Source of the DNA: Rhodopila sp.
Lineage (GTDB): Bacteria; Pseudomonadota; Alphaproteobacteria; Acetobacterales; Acetobacteraceae
Direction: 5' to 3'
DNA length: 37,861 nt
Assembly: GCA_031291715.1 (NCBI GenBank)
Contig: JARLIN010000412.1
Coordinates: 1 to 37,861 of the forward strand
Of this stretch, positions 1 to 8,284 are shown in pieces. The translations under genes and the position numbers were made by a program. How positions within the stretch are numbered: the stretch's first letter is position 1; every line of letters begins with the position of its first letter. The notes beneath the pieces were generated by a model. The model searched no databases, had not been told where the DNA came from, and was given only the letters and a program-made list of their open reading frames with translations.

Positions 1-1
1 A

Positions 2-664
2 AACACCACGATCGTCGAAGGCGCTGGCAAGAAGAACGACATCCAGGGCCGTTGCGGTCAGATCCGGGCGCAGATCGAGGAAACCACCTCGGACTACGAC
101 CGCGAGAAGCTGCAAGAGCGTCTGGCGAAGCTGGCTGGCGGCGTCGCCGTCATCCGCGTCGGTGGCAGCACCGAAGTGGAAGTGAAGGAGCGCAAGGATC
201 GCGTTGACGACAGCCTGCACGCCACGCGCGCAGCGGTCGAGGAAGGTATCGTTCCGGGCGGCGGTGTTGCCCTGGCGCGTGCGTCCCTGATCCTGGGCAA
301 GCTGAAGGCCGACAACGACGACCAGCGCTTCGGGATCGAGATCATCCGCAAGGCGATCCAGACCCCGCTGCGCCAGATCGCCGAGAATGCCGGTGAAGAC
401 GGTGCGGTGATCGCCGGCAAGACGCTGGAGAAGGACGAATACAACTTCGGCTTCGACGCGCAGACCGGCGAGTTCAAGGACCTGGTCAAGGCCGGCATCA
501 TCGACCCGACGAAGGTCGTGCGCACGGCGCTGCAGGATGCGGCTTCCGTTTCCGGGCTGCTGATCACCACCGAGGCGATGGTGGCTGAGCGTCCGGAGAA
601 GAAGGGCCCGCCGATGCCGCCGGGTGGTGGCGGAATGGGCGGCATGGGCGATATGGATTTCTAA
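2..664 (+). CDS. groEL: Chaperonin GroEL, C-terminal 220 residues (5' end outside window)
   Basis: GroEL is the 60-kDa chaperonin that folds cytosolic proteins in an ATP-driven double ring capped by GroES. The reading frame is open from base 2. It shows the conserved distal apical and equatorial segments, including [20 protein letters not shown], the [13 protein letters not shown]-like stretch (here [13 protein letters not shown]) and IVPGGGVAL. It ends in the flexible Gly/Met-rich tail [13 protein letters not shown] that is typical of proteobacterial GroEL. By alignment from memory with the E. coli protein, the window opens near residue 327. A strong intrinsic terminator follows 30 bases after the stop, so groEL is the last gene of its operon. 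groES should lie upstream of the window. Confidence 0.98.
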   Translation, partial: NTTIVEGAGKKNDIQGRCGQIRAQIEETTSDYDREKLQERLAKLAGGVAVIRVGGSTEVEVKERKDRVDDSLHATRAAVEEGIVPGGGVALARASLILGKLKADNDDQRFGIEIIRKAIQTPLRQIAENAGEDGAVIAGKTLEKDEYNFGFDAQTGEFKDLVKAGIIDPTKVVRTALQDAASVSGLLITTEAMVAERPEKKGPPMPPGGGGMGGMGDMDF

Positions 665-694
665 TCCACATCCCTACGCTTCCGACGAAAAGCG

Positions 695-728
695 GGCCGC
701 ACCTGAAAGGGTGCGGCCTGTTTCGTTT
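695..728 (+). terminator. Rho-independent terminator of groEL
   Basis: A perfect 9-bp stem is formed by GGCCGCACC at 695-703 and GGTGCGGCC at 710-718, with a six-base loop. A T-rich tail (TGTTTCGTTTGT) follows. It lies 30 bases past the groEL stop and ends transcription before the convergent comEC gene. Confidence 0.9.
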
Positions 729-811
729 GTCTGGATCGTGGTTCAGTCACGGAAGCCGCGGAGCTTCAATCGCGGTTATGGCTTGGTTGTTATCGTCACG
801 GCCTGGCCTTT

Positions 812-2986
812 CTACTCCCCACTGGTGGGGTCCGGAGAAGGAGCGTCCGGCAGGGCTTCGGATTGCTCCTCTCGATCGACGGAAGCCGGCGGCAAGGTCG
901 GAGGCACAGCTTTACGCGGCTGGGGCGGTGGCGGCACCCAAGGACGGTCGCCACGTTCAGATCGGTCGGTCACGAAGCGGGCGCCGTCCGGGTCCAACCA
1001 GATCGCCGTGCTGCCGTACCGCCAGACCGTAAAGCGATCCACCAGCTTCGGCCACGGACGCGGGCATAAGCCCCGCGCCGGCTCGGCCGATACGATGACC
1101 GAGGCCTGGTCGCAGCCCTGCGGGTGACGGGCGCCCCGCACCAGCAGCGCAGCCGGGCGGCCCGCGTATGGGCGCAGCAAGCAAGCGTCCTTCTCGCAGC
1201 GTATGGCGGTTTCGTCCGCCTCCTGTATTGAGCGAAACGAGCCAACCGCCCAGTATTGCGCCCAGGCGTCGCGGGTGAATTTCGACCCGCCCTGTATCTG
1301 CTGCAAGAAGGCGCCGTGTCGCGTCCTGACCGCGATCAGCCTGGCGTCGGCCGATACAAGCAGATCGGGCGGATGGTCCAACAGCGGGGACGCCACTCCC
1401 GCCAGCATGAGCCCGATCCCGATCAGCCGCCGCGGCGTTCGCCACAGGCCAAGCCAGGCCAGACCCAGCGAGAAAACGCACAGGCCCCAGGCTGGGATGT
1501 GCGGCACATCGAACGTCGCGGCCGGCAGCGCGGACGTGGTTCGCGCGATCCACAGCACCGCCTCCGCCCCCCAACCCATCGGCACCAGCGCCAGCGCTTC
1601 CAGGTGCACCGGCATCAGGAACAGGGCGATCAGGCCGGCTGGCATCACCCACATAGCGGTCAACGGCACGGCGATCATGTTGGCCAGCACGAAATAGATC
1701 TGCACGTGACCGAAATGATAGGCGCCGTAAGGGGCGGACGCGGAACCGGCCAGCGCGCTGGTCAGCGCCAGTGCGGCGATGTGCGAAGCCAGCCGCCGCT
1801 GCCAGCTTGTGCCATGCAGGCGACGGAGCCAGGGACGCAGCGCTTCGTATCCGGCGATCAGCGCCAGGACTGCGGAAAAGCTCATCTGGAACGACACACC
1901 CGGCACTTCCTGCGGGGCGATCAGCATCAGCACCGCGCCGGCCAGGCCCAACCCGCGCAGCGAGAACGGCCGGCGATCCGCCATCAACGCGACGGTGAAA
2001 AGACAGGCCATGACGAAACTTCGGATGATCGGCACGTGCATGCCGGTCAGCACCATGTAAACGCCCCCAGCCGCCAACGCGCAGAGCGCTGCCAGCTTCT
2101 TGGTCGGCCAGAACAGGCTGGCACGCTCGCTCAACGCGAAGCCCAGGCGCGACAGCATCAGGGCGAACCCCATCACGATGCCGATATGCAGCCCCGCCAC
2201 GGCCAACAGATGCGCCAGTCCGGAATCGCGGAATGCCGCGTGATCCGCTTCGGGGATCGCCATCGAGGCCCCCGTCAGCAACGTCACCGACACGGCGCCT
2301 GCCGAACCAGGGATCGCCGCCACGACCCGACGAGCGATGGTTTCCCGCAGCCATTGCACGAAACGCATCGGTGCCGACGGAACCGCCTCGGCCGTCCGCT
2401 CAGCTTTGCCCAGCGCATAGCCCGACGCACCGAGACCGGCGTAGAACGCGTCGCGTTGAAGGTCCCAGCCCCCCGGATAGGAGGGCGGCGCAGGGGGACG
2501 GATCAGGGCGCGGATGCGGAGCGAGTCGCCGCTTGCCAGCGCGCCATCGTCCTTCTTTTGCAGCCGCACCCGCACCGAACGCCGTAACGGCTCCACCGCA
2601 CCATCCAGCCATGCTGGCTGGATGGTGATCCGGCGTCCGTCCGGCAGCGCCTCCACCGCCAGAATGGTACCGGTGACGACGGTGGCGTGGTTGGGCAGGT
2701 CCACCTCGATCGGCGGCGCCCGGGCCGTCGCCATCTGCGCCGCCGCGAAACCCAGTGCCGCCGCGGCGAGTGGGCCAATCAGCCAACGCACCATCGGCAG
2801 CCCCACCGCCAGGGCCACCGCCGGCACCGCGAGCGCCATCCCCAGCCAGACGGGTGGCTCTGACCGGAGCGCGTAATATCCCAGCACGCCGGCCCCCATG
2901 AAGACCGGCAGCCATACCGCCAGCCTCTCCCGCTCGGCGTCGAGCCAGGTGTCCAACGCGGCGTTCAGGGCGGCGACCAATCTCAT
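812..2986 (-). CDS. comEC: ComEC/Rec2-family competence membrane protein
   Basis: ComEC forms the inner-membrane channel that takes up single-stranded DNA in natural transformation. The 724-residue product has an early membrane segment (about residues 20-60), a DUF4131-like domain rich in beta strands (about 60-190), and a multi-spanning Competence domain (about 220-520). The last contains the family stretch LAHLLAVAGLHIGIVMGF with its GLHI motif. The C-terminal part (about 540-724) has no visible HxHxDH motif, so the metallo-beta-lactamase nuclease domain of Bacillus-type ComEC is absent or beyond recognition, as is common in alphaproteobacteria. The tail is Pro-rich. It is divergent from gltX across 61 bases, and a comEC-gltX neighbourhood is common in this class. 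Whether the organism is transformable cannot be told from this gene. Confidence 0.93.
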   Translation of the reverse strand: MRLVAALNAALDTWLDAERERLAVWLPVFMGAGVLGYYALRSEPPVWLGMALAVPAVALAVGLPMVRWLIGPLAAAALGFAAAQMATARAPPIEVDLPNHATVVTGTILAVEALPDGRRITIQPAWLDGAVEPLRRSVRVRLQKKDDGALASGDSLRIRALIRPPAPPSYPGGWDLQRDAFYAGLGASGYALGKAERTAEAVPSAPMRFVQWLRETIARRVVAAIPGSAGAVSVTLLTGASMAIPEADHAAFRDSGLAHLLAVAGLHIGIVMGFALMLSRLGFALSERASLFWPTKKLAALCALAAGGVYMVLTGMHVPIIRSFVMACLFTVALMADRRPFSLRGLGLAGAVLMLIAPQEVPGVSFQMSFSAVLALIAGYEALRPWLRRLHGTSWQRRLASHIAALALTSALAGSASAPYGAYHFGHVQIYFVLANMIAVPLTAMWVMPAGLIALFLMPVHLEALALVPMGWGAEAVLWIARTTSALPAATFDVPHIPAWGLCVFSLGLAWLGLWRTPRRLIGIGLMLAGVASPLLDHPPDLLVSADARLIAVRTRHGAFLQQIQGGSKFTRDAWAQYWAVGSFRSIQEADETAIRCEKDACLLRPYAGRPAALLVRGARHPQGCDQASVIVSAEPARGLCPRPWPKLVDRFTVWRYGSTAIWLDPDGARFVTDRSERGDRPWVPPPPQPRKAVPPTLPPASVDREEQSEALPDAPSPDPTSGE

Positions 2987-3047
2987 GCGGGGCAGATTAG
3001 ACGTGCAACTGTCTACAAAGAGTGAACGTCCGTGCTAGACGACGCGG

Positions 3048-4445
3048 ATGACCGTCCGCACCCGCTTCGCCCCAAGCCCGACCGGCCCGCTGCATATCGG
3101 CGGGGTCCGCACCGCGTTGTTCAACTACCTCTACAGCCGCCACCACGGCGGCGAATTCCTGCTGCGGATCGAGGATACCGACCGCGAGCGCAGCACCGAT
3201 GCCGCCACACAGGGCATCATCGACAGCCTCGACTGGCTTGGCCTCGCGCGCGACGGGCAGACCGTGTTCCAGTCCACGCGCATGGCGCGGCACGCCGAGG
3301 TGGCGCGCGAACTGCTGGCCGCCGGCAACGCCTACTACTGTTATTGCACGCCGGAGGAATTGAACCAGGAACGCGAGCAGGCCCGCGCTGAGAAGCGCGT
3401 ATGGCGTTACGACGGCCGCTGGCGCGATCGCGACCCGTCGGAGGCACCTGCCGGCGTAACGCCGGTGATCCGTTTGAAAACCCAGCGCGACGGCGACACC
3501 GTCCTGGAAGATCTGGTGCAAGGCCCGGTCCGCGTCGCGAACGCCGAACTGGATGACATGATCATCCTGCGCAGCGACGGCACGCCGACCTACAACCACT
3601 CGGTGGTGGTGGACGACCACGACATGGGGATCACCCACGTGATCCGCGGAGACGACCACCTGACCAACACATTCCGGCAACTCCAGGTCTATCGCGGGAT
3701 GGGCTGGGAGGCGCCGCGGTTCGCGCACATCCCCCTGATTCACGGCGCCGACGGAGCAAAACTGTCGAAGCGGCACGGCGCCCAGTTCGCGCTGGAGTTC
3801 CGCGACCAGGGATTCCTGCCGGAGGCCTTGTGCAACTACCTGCTGCGGCTGGGTTGGTCGCACGGGGATCTGGAAGTCGTCGGGCGGGAAGAGGCGATCC
3901 GGCTGTTTGACATCGTCGATGTCAATCGCGGTCCGTCCCGGATGGACTACGCCAAGCTGATGAACCTGAACGGCATCTATATCCGCCAGGCCGACGATGA
4001 CCGGCTGACCAGGGACGTGCTGGAGAGGCTGGCCCATCGGCACGATCTCTCGCTCGGCAGCCACGCGGCGGCGCGTATCCGGGCATTGATGCCGGCCCTG
4101 AAGGAGCGGGCGAAGACGCTGGTGGAGCTGGCCGATTCAGCCGCGTTCCTCGCCCGGGTCGTGCCGCTGCCGATGGAGCCGAAGGCCGCCGCCGCGCTGA
4201 CGGCCGAGGCCCGGTTGATGCTGCGGGAAGTTGGGGCGGCCCTGGCCGAGACGGATTTTTCGGTGCCGGCGATCGATGCCGCGTTACGTGGCTTCGCGGA
4301 ACGGAGCGGGTTGAAGCTGGGTCAGGTCGCGCAGCCGCTGCGCGCGGCACTGACCGGCAGCACTGTCAGTCCCGGCATCGACGCGACGCTGGCGGCGTTG
4401 GGCCGGGACGAATCCCTGGCTCGTATCACCGCCGCGTCGGTTTGA
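3048..4445 (+). CDS. gltX: Glutamyl-tRNA synthetase
   Basis: This class I aminoacyl-tRNA synthetase charges tRNA-Glu with glutamate; many alphaproteobacteria also use such an enzyme to make Glu-tRNA-Gln for transamidation. The 465-residue protein starts [19 protein letters not shown], which contains the HIGH-equivalent motif, and carries the KMSKS-equivalent KLSKRHG near residue 243. The usual Glu-recognition segment [11 protein letters not shown] is present. The Cys-x-Cys (YCYC) near residue 100 lacks the second Cys pair of zinc-binding GluRS. Alphaproteobacteria often have two gltX genes, and I cannot tell which paralogue this is. No clear Shine-Dalgarno is visible before ATG 3048. A palindromic repeat begins 30 bases after the stop. 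Confidence 0.96.
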   Translation: MTVRTRFAPSPTGPLHIGGVRTALFNYLYSRHHGGEFLLRIEDTDRERSTDAATQGIIDSLDWLGLARDGQTVFQSTRMARHAEVARELLAAGNAYYCYCTPEELNQEREQARAEKRVWRYDGRWRDRDPSEAPAGVTPVIRLKTQRDGDTVLEDLVQGPVRVANAELDDMIILRSDGTPTYNHSVVVDDHDMGITHVIRGDDHLTNTFRQLQVYRGMGWEAPRFAHIPLIHGADGAKLSKRHGAQFALEFRDQGFLPEALCNYLLRLGWSHGDLEVVGREEAIRLFDIVDVNRGPSRMDYAKLMNLNGIYIRQADDDRLTRDVLERLAHRHDLSLGSHAAARIRALMPALKERAKTLVELADSAAFLARVVPLPMEPKAAAALTAEARLMLREVGAALAETDFSVPAIDAALRGFAERSGLKLGQVAQPLRAALTGSTVSPGIDATLAALGRDESLARITAASV

Positions 4446-4474
4446 TGCTTGCTGACGCACCGTCCAAAGCCAGC

Positions 4475-4548
4475 CGTCGTTACGAGCGCGGCGAAGCAGT
4501 CCTCTGATCGGCGCGCTCGATCATGAGGATGCTTCGCTCGTCATTGAC
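4475..4548. repeat. Palindromic CGTCATTGCGAG-type intergenic repeat (degenerate)
   Basis: The left arm at 4475-4502 reads CGTCGTTACGAGCGCGGCGA and continues AGCAGTCC. The right arm at 4527-4548 contains GGATGCTTCGCTCGTCATTG. The arms are imperfect inverted copies of a widespread bacterial intergenic palindrome resembling CGTCATTGCGAGCGAAGCGA. It lies just past gltX and may act as a 3' hairpin. It has no T-run, so I do not call it an intrinsic terminator. Confidence 0.6.
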
Positions 4549-4568
4549 CGGAGAAAGGGCATTCAGGC

Positions 4569-4699
4569 TAGTGTCCCGAATCTGAAGTTCGCCATAGTGG
4601 GCGACCCTCAGATCCGAGACACTAGCTCTTTATCTTCAGTGGCCTGCTTATCCCCGGAGTCCGCCGCATGATGCGACGAACTTCGGGGGCAGGACACTA
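4569..4699. repeat. MITE-like element, 131 bp, with TA-bounded terminal inverted repeats
   Basis: The left end is TAGTGTCC, with GAAGTTCG a few bases in. The right end, read on the other strand, is also TAGTGTCC followed by GAAGTTCG. Both ends start with TA, the target used by IS630/Tc1-type transposons. An internal inverted repeat pairs 4569-4585 with 4608-4624 (15 of 17 positions). No coding capacity is present, so this would be a non-autonomous relative of an IS630-like element. The last 37 bases (4661-4697) recur at 6683-6719. Confidence 0.55.
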
Positions 4700-5830
4700 G
4701 CTCGATGCCGGGAACACCACGTCGTTATGTTCCCCCAACTTCGGGGAATCACTCCGCGGATGCGGCCGCTGCCGGTCGAAGGTGATCGGTAGCCCAACGA
4801 TCTTCAGCTCAGTCCCCGGCAAGGTCCGCATCATATCCATCGCCTGCAACTGCTCGGTTTCCGCCAGTTCGGCGATATCGTTCACCGGCGCGCAGGGCAC
4901 CCCCGCCTCGCCGATGATCCCCATCCAATCCTGCCGCGTCCGCGCCAGCAGCACCGGCTGCATCACGTCCACCAACGCCTGCCGGTTCGCCGCGCGCTTG
5001 CGGCCATCCGACAGCAGCGGATGCTCACACCACTCCGGATGCCCCATCGCCCTTGCCAGCTTCACGAACAGCCGATCATTGCCGGCGGCGATGCAGATCG
5101 GACGGTCGGCTGTTTCGAAGATCTGGTAGGGAGCCAACGTCGCACTGGCCGCACCGTGCCGTTGCGGCAGGTTTCCGGTCACGTTGAACGCGTTCAACGG
5201 ACCCTGCACCCAGGCCACCGCACTCTCGAACAATGACGCATCCACCACGCAGCCGAGACCGGTCCGGTCCCGCTGCTTCAACGCCGCCAGAGCGCCGATC
5301 ACACACCACATCCCCGTCGCGGTATCGTTGATCGCCGGCGCGCAGAATGTCGGCGGATCCTCCGGCCGCCCCGTCAGCGTCACCACCGCCCCGTAGCACT
5401 GCAGCAACGGATCGAACCCCGGCGCCAGCTTCAGCGGCCCCGTATAGCCGAACGCCCAGATCGAGCAGTAGATCAGCCTCGGGTTCACCGCCATCATGGC
5501 ATCCGGCCCGATGCCGAAATCATCCACGATCCCCGGCCGCAGGTTCTGGATCAGGATGTCGGCGTCCCGCACCAGCGTCTTCAGCCTCTCGACGTCCGCA
5601 GCGCTCTTGATATCCAGCGTGACCGACCGCTTGCCGCGATTGTTGGTGTGGAAGCTGACGGAATCGCCACCGACGAACGGCGGCCCCCACAGACGGGCAT
5701 CGTCGCCCCCATCAGGTTTTTCGACCTTGATGACGTCGGCACCCATGTCAGCCAGGATTACCCCGGCGAGCGGGCCGGCCAGCGCCTGGCCGATCTCGAC
5801 GACTTTGACGCCGTCCAGCGGCCCGGCCAT
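4697..5830 (-). CDS. CaiB/BaiF family (family III) CoA-transferase
   Basis: Family III CoA-transferases move CoA between acyl donors and acceptors through an aspartyl-CoA thioester. The 377-residue protein begins MAGPLDGVKVVEIGQALAGP and has the nucleotide-handling and active-site landmarks of the family: GADVIKVEKPDGGD (about 30-43), NRGKRSVTLD, and PAINDTATGMW, where the Asp is the expected nucleophile. Its substrate cannot be read from sequence. Its ATG overlaps the stop of the upstream SDR gene by one base (TCAT on the + strand), so the two are translationally coupled. The stop codon TAG is formed at the edge of the TA-bounded repeat at 4569-4699, so the natural C-terminus may have been replaced by the insertion; the protein ends shortly after the conserved LGEHND segment. 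Confidence 0.92.
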   Translation of the reverse strand: MAGPLDGVKVVEIGQALAGPLAGVILADMGADVIKVEKPDGGDDARLWGPPFVGGDSVSFHTNNRGKRSVTLDIKSAADVERLKTLVRDADILIQNLRPGIVDDFGIGPDAMMAVNPRLIYCSIWAFGYTGPLKLAPGFDPLLQCYGAVVTLTGRPEDPPTFCAPAINDTATGMWCVIGALAALKQRDRTGLGCVVDASLFESAVAWVQGPLNAFNVTGNLPQRHGAASATLAPYQIFETADRPICIAAGNDRLFVKLARAMGHPEWCEHPLLSDGRKRAANRQALVDVMQPVLLARTRQDWMGIIGEAGVPCAPVNDIAELAETEQLQAMDMMRTLPGTELKIVGLPITFDRQRPHPRSDSPKLGEHNDVVFPASS

Positions 5831-6582
5831 CAGGCCAGACCCAGGCGAGAGCGGAACGAGTCGTCGCGCAGGCTGAACTCCTGCCCATTCAGGTCGTCAG
5901 CCGCAGACGTGCACAGATACACGATCGCCGCAGCCGGATGCGCCACCGGTGTCAGGTTGCCGCGCGGAATCTGGCTGATCGGATTGACCCCCGACGCCCG
6001 GATCAGCACCTGCATGTCGGTATCCGTCGTGCCCGGCTGGAAGCCGAACACCCTTATACCCTTGCCGGCGGTCTCCAGCGCGATGGCACGGGTCAGCATG
6101 TGCAGCCCGGCCTTGGCGCTGCAATAGGCGCTCCACCCTTCCAGGGGACGAATCGCCGCGCCGGAGGAAACGTTCACGATCGTTCCGCCACCGGCCGCCA
6201 GCATCCCTGGCAGCACCGCGCGGATCGCGTGATAAGCGCCGGTCAGGTTGATATCGACGTTACGTGCCCAGGCAGCCGGATCGCTCTCGGCGATCGAGGC
6301 GATCGGCTCGATTACACCCGCGTTGTTGATCAGTGCGTCCAGCCGCCCGAAGCGGGCTTTCGTTTCCGCGACCAGCGCCTCGAACGCCGCGTAATCCGAC
6401 ACGTCGCACGCCCGCGCGGACGCGGAACCGCCGATGGACCGTGCCACCTCTTCCGTCAGCTTGGCGTCGCGGGCCGTCAGCACGACCGTCGCGCCCGCTT
6501 TCGCCAAGGCCGCCGAGGCTGCCGCCCCGATGCCGCGGCTGGCTCCTGTCACGATGATGACCTTGCGGTCCAGACTGCTCAT
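5830..6582 (-). CDS. Short-chain dehydrogenase/reductase (SDR)
   Basis: This NAD(P)-dependent oxidoreductase is of the classical SDR type. In the 250-residue product the cofactor motif TGASRGIG is near residue 13, the NNAG motif is near 85, and the catalytic Ser-Tyr-Lys set is seen as NVSSGAA followed by YCSAKAG (about 130-155). I chose ATG 6582, which follows GAGGGGGAAACC, over an in-frame TTG at 6600. It overlaps the CoA-transferase start, so the two probably act on the same acyl or hydroxyacyl intermediate, but the pathway is not identifiable. The pair is flanked by two direct copies of a 37-bp repeat. Confidence 0.92.
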   Translation of the reverse strand: MSSLDRKVIIVTGASRGIGAAASAALAKAGATVVLTARDAKLTEEVARSIGGSASARACDVSDYAAFEALVAETKARFGRLDALINNAGVIEPIASIAESDPAAWARNVDINLTGAYHAIRAVLPGMLAAGGGTIVNVSSGAAIRPLEGWSAYCSAKAGLHMLTRAIALETAGKGIRVFGFQPGTTDTDMQVLIRASGVNPISQIPRGNLTPVAHPAAAIVYLCTSAADDLNGQEFSLRDDSFRSRLGLA

Positions 6583-6682
6583 GGTTTCCCCCTCGTTCAA
6601 GGCCGTGAGGTTAGAGCATCAATTCCATTCGGGCCAAGGTTCGGCCGGGGTCGGCGGCCACCTGGCATAACGGATTCGAAGC

Positions 6683-6719
6683 CCGCCGCATGATGCGACG
6701 AACCTCCGGGGCAGGACAC
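6683..6719 (+). repeat. Second copy of the 37-bp MITE end sequence
   Basis: CCGCCGCATGATGCGACGAA, continuing to GGGGCAGGACAC, matches 4661-4697 at 35 of 37 positions and in the same orientation. It contains the short palindrome CGCATGATGCG. Only the right end of the element is present here. The two copies bracket the SDR/CoA-transferase operon. Confidence 0.75.
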
Positions 6720-6773
6720 GAGGTCATTGACATCGACCCTCCGCTGGTTTCCTCCGGTATTACGTAGCAGATA

Positions 6774-6796
6774 CACCAATATCGTTGATGTTGGTG
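6774..6796. repeat. Inverted repeat upstream of the SDR operon and downstream of the BRO-N gene
   Basis: CACCAATATC and GATGTTGGTG pair at 9 of 10 positions around a GTT centre. It sits in the non-coding gap 6583-6854. It could be an operator for the SDR operon, an mRNA hairpin at the 3' end of the island, or part of a junction; nothing decides between these. Confidence 0.35.
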
Positions 6797-6854
6797 GAAA
6801 TCGCCAACACGCTACCGAGGATACCCTGGCAATCAGTCAGGCGATGGCGCAAGC

Positions 6855-7382
6855 CTAGCCAAGCATGTCGCCCTGCCACCAGCCGGGAAGTAAATGGCGG
6901 GGCGGAATAGGGAAGCCGAGAAACTCCCACATCCAAGCCGCCGACCCGCGACCCAGAGACTTCCGGGCGGTATCGACCTCAGCCAACGCGGTGCGTCGCT
7001 CTTCGAGCGACCATTCCGCATAAGGCTTTCTGACCGCAGTGACCTCGCCAGCCACATAATGCCCACGCTCCCGAAGCGCTGGCAGAACCTCCGAAGTCAC
7101 CCATTTTCGGAACCTTACCGCATGCGGCTCCCGGCTTTTGAAGATGAGGACATAGACGCCGGATTCGGAGATGATGATCACCTCCTGCTGGCCACCAAGG
7201 GTATCAGCCCTACTAATACCCTTTTCGTCCTCATCCAGGCTACTTACGGTTTCGGTCGGGTTGGTGAGACCGAGCGCCCGGCAGACATCGGAAGCCACAA
7301 ACCATGGGATGCCGTTTATCCCAATCACCCGAACTATGATGTCGCCATCAAAGAGAAACGGTGTTATCCTGTCGTCAGTCAT
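6855..7382 (-). CDS. BRO-N domain protein, prophage antirepressor-like
   Basis: BRO-N domain proteins are DNA-binding proteins common in temperate phages, where they act as antirepressors. The first 110 of 175 residues form the domain: ITPFLFDGDIIVRVIGINGI, then FVASDVCRALGLTNPTETVS, an acidic turn, and RKWVTSEVLPALRERGHY. The C-terminal 60 residues (EWSLEERRTALAEVDTARKS and on) are helical and probably a variable second domain; I do not recognise it. No phage structural gene is nearby, so this is a phage-derived fragment or a stand-alone regulator. It lies downstream of the RHH gene on the same strand with a 79-base gap. Confidence 0.88.
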   Translation of the reverse strand: MTDDRITPFLFDGDIIVRVIGINGIPWFVASDVCRALGLTNPTETVSSLDEDEKGISRADTLGGQQEVIIISESGVYVLIFKSREPHAVRFRKWVTSEVLPALRERGHYVAGEVTAVRKPYAEWSLEERRTALAEVDTARKSLGRGSAAWMWEFLGFPIPPRHLLPGWWQGDMLG

Positions 7383-7461
7383 GTTTCATTAGACCTTTCG
7401 AGACGTGATGAAGCCTCCCCGCTGGTAACGGGGATCGCATACGCGGCGGCGGAACAAGGCT

Positions 7462-7668
7462 CTATCCAGCCTGTTTCGTCGCCGTAGTCCCAGCAGCCTC
7501 CAATCCCTTAGAGATCAGGAACCGGATAGTCGCCGTTCTGCTGGGCATGCCAGCAGCGATGCCCCACGCATCGAGGCGCTCGACCTCTTGCTTGGGTATC
7601 GCAGCTATCAACCGAGTTAACGTTTCGGGGCTTGCCCTGCGGGCATATCCAGCGACCCGACCGTCCAT
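7462..7668 (-). CDS. Small ribbon-helix-helix (CopG/Arc-like) DNA-binding protein
   Basis: This 68-residue basic protein has the arrangement expected of a ribbon-helix-helix regulator: a short strand near SPETLTRLIAAIP, a first helix QEVERLDAWGIAAG, and a second helix RTATIRFLISKGLEAAG that matches the common 'xxRxxxIRxLIxxGL' pattern. ATG 7668 is preceded by GGAGAATCGCAG. It is divergent from the SSB-tail gene at 7811 across a region with palindromic and repeated motifs, so it is a good candidate to bind there. It could be an antitoxin-like or phage-type autoregulator; no toxin partner is evident. Confidence 0.7.
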   Translation of the reverse strand: MDGRVAGYARRASPETLTRLIAAIPKQEVERLDAWGIAAGMPSRTATIRFLISKGLEAAGTTATKQAG

Positions 7669-7699
7669 CTGCGATTCTCCATGCTACAACAGGCACTAC

Positions 7700-7781
7700 A
7701 TCGTATGAGTCTCCCATGCGGCTTGTCAACGGCCTCTATGAGTGACATGCTGATGTGCATAGATGCACAAATCGTATGATG
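7700..7781. promoter_or_regulatory. Putative divergent operator region: TGTGCAT palindrome and ATCGTATGA repeats
   Basis: Between the divergent genes starting at 7668 (-) and 7811 (+) lies a perfect 7-bp-arm palindrome, TGTGCAT-AG-ATGCACA, at 7754-7769. The 9-mer ATCGTATGA also occurs twice, at about 7701-7709 and 7771-7779, the second followed by another ATGCAC-like half-site (TGATGCAC). This is the layout of a small immunity-type control region. Which neighbouring regulator binds is inference. Confidence 0.5.
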
Positions 7782-7810
7782 CACCTGATGTTAACAGCGG
7801 GATTTCGGGC

Positions 7811-8284
7811 ATGGCTGACAAGGATGGCGTGGAGCGGAAGGTCTGGTTGTTGCCGGCCGAGCTGAGCGAGCGCATCAGGGCTTATCAGACTTCGCAGGGC
7901 ATTGCGTCCGAGGTTGAGGCCGCGCGGCGGTTGCTAGATTCGGCGCTCCAGCTGCGGGACACGGTGCCTGATATTCTTCGGAAGTTGATAGACCGATATA
8001 TGGAGGAAAAGGATATCCGCGTTCTAGCTAGGGACGTGCTGATAAATCATACTCTGGTAACGAGCGTTAATTTTGATGACGACGGCGTTTGGTTCCAGTT
8101 CAAAGACGATTCGATGGGAAAAATTGATAAGGGCGGCAAAGCCTTCCTCGGCTATCGCGAGGGGTATGATGTCAATTGGACGCCCTATCCAAAACCGGTG
8201 ACCGCTCGGCCGGCCACTCGCGCTGGCGGTCCCTCTTGGGACGCGCCGAAGGGCGGAGATTTGGACGACGAAATTCCGTTCTAG
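7811..8284 (+). CDS. Uncharacterised protein with RHH-like N-terminus and SSB-type acidic C-terminal tail
   Basis: I do not recognise this 157-residue protein as a named family. Residues 8-50 (ERKVWLLPAELSERIRAYQT and the next two helices) look like a ribbon-helix-helix or MetJ/Arc-type fold. The middle contains VNFDDDGVWFQFKDD, a small strand-rich segment. The last 25 residues are Gly/Pro-rich and end DLDDEIPF, almost identical to the acidic tip of bacterial SSB (DDDIPF), which docks RecQ, PriA, ExoI, RecO and similar proteins. It is not an SSB, since there is no OB-fold sequence. I start it at ATG 7811, because the in-frame ATG 7763 lies inside the palindromic operator. Its stop shares the four bases CTAG with the stop of the convergent XRE gene. 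Confidence 0.65.
   Translation: MADKDGVERKVWLLPAELSERIRAYQTSQGIASEVEAARRLLDSALQLRDTVPDILRKLIDRYMEEKDIRVLARDVLINHTLVTSVNFDDDGVWFQFKDDSMGKIDKGGKAFLGYREGYDVNWTPYPKPVTARPATRAGGPSWDAPKGGDLDDEIPF

Noticed and set aside
94-645. 183-aa open frame on the minus strand under groEL
   Set aside because: It is the mirror of a GC-rich coding gene; the + strand is unmistakably GroEL and the minus product is low-complexity Pro/Ser/Arg.
1256-2587. 443-aa + strand open frame across comEC
   Set aside because: Gln/Arg/His-rich composition with no domain, opposite a clear ComEC; a compositional shadow.
2997-4064. 355-aa minus-strand open frame under gltX
   Set aside because: The + strand carries all GluRS motifs; this frame has no family signature.
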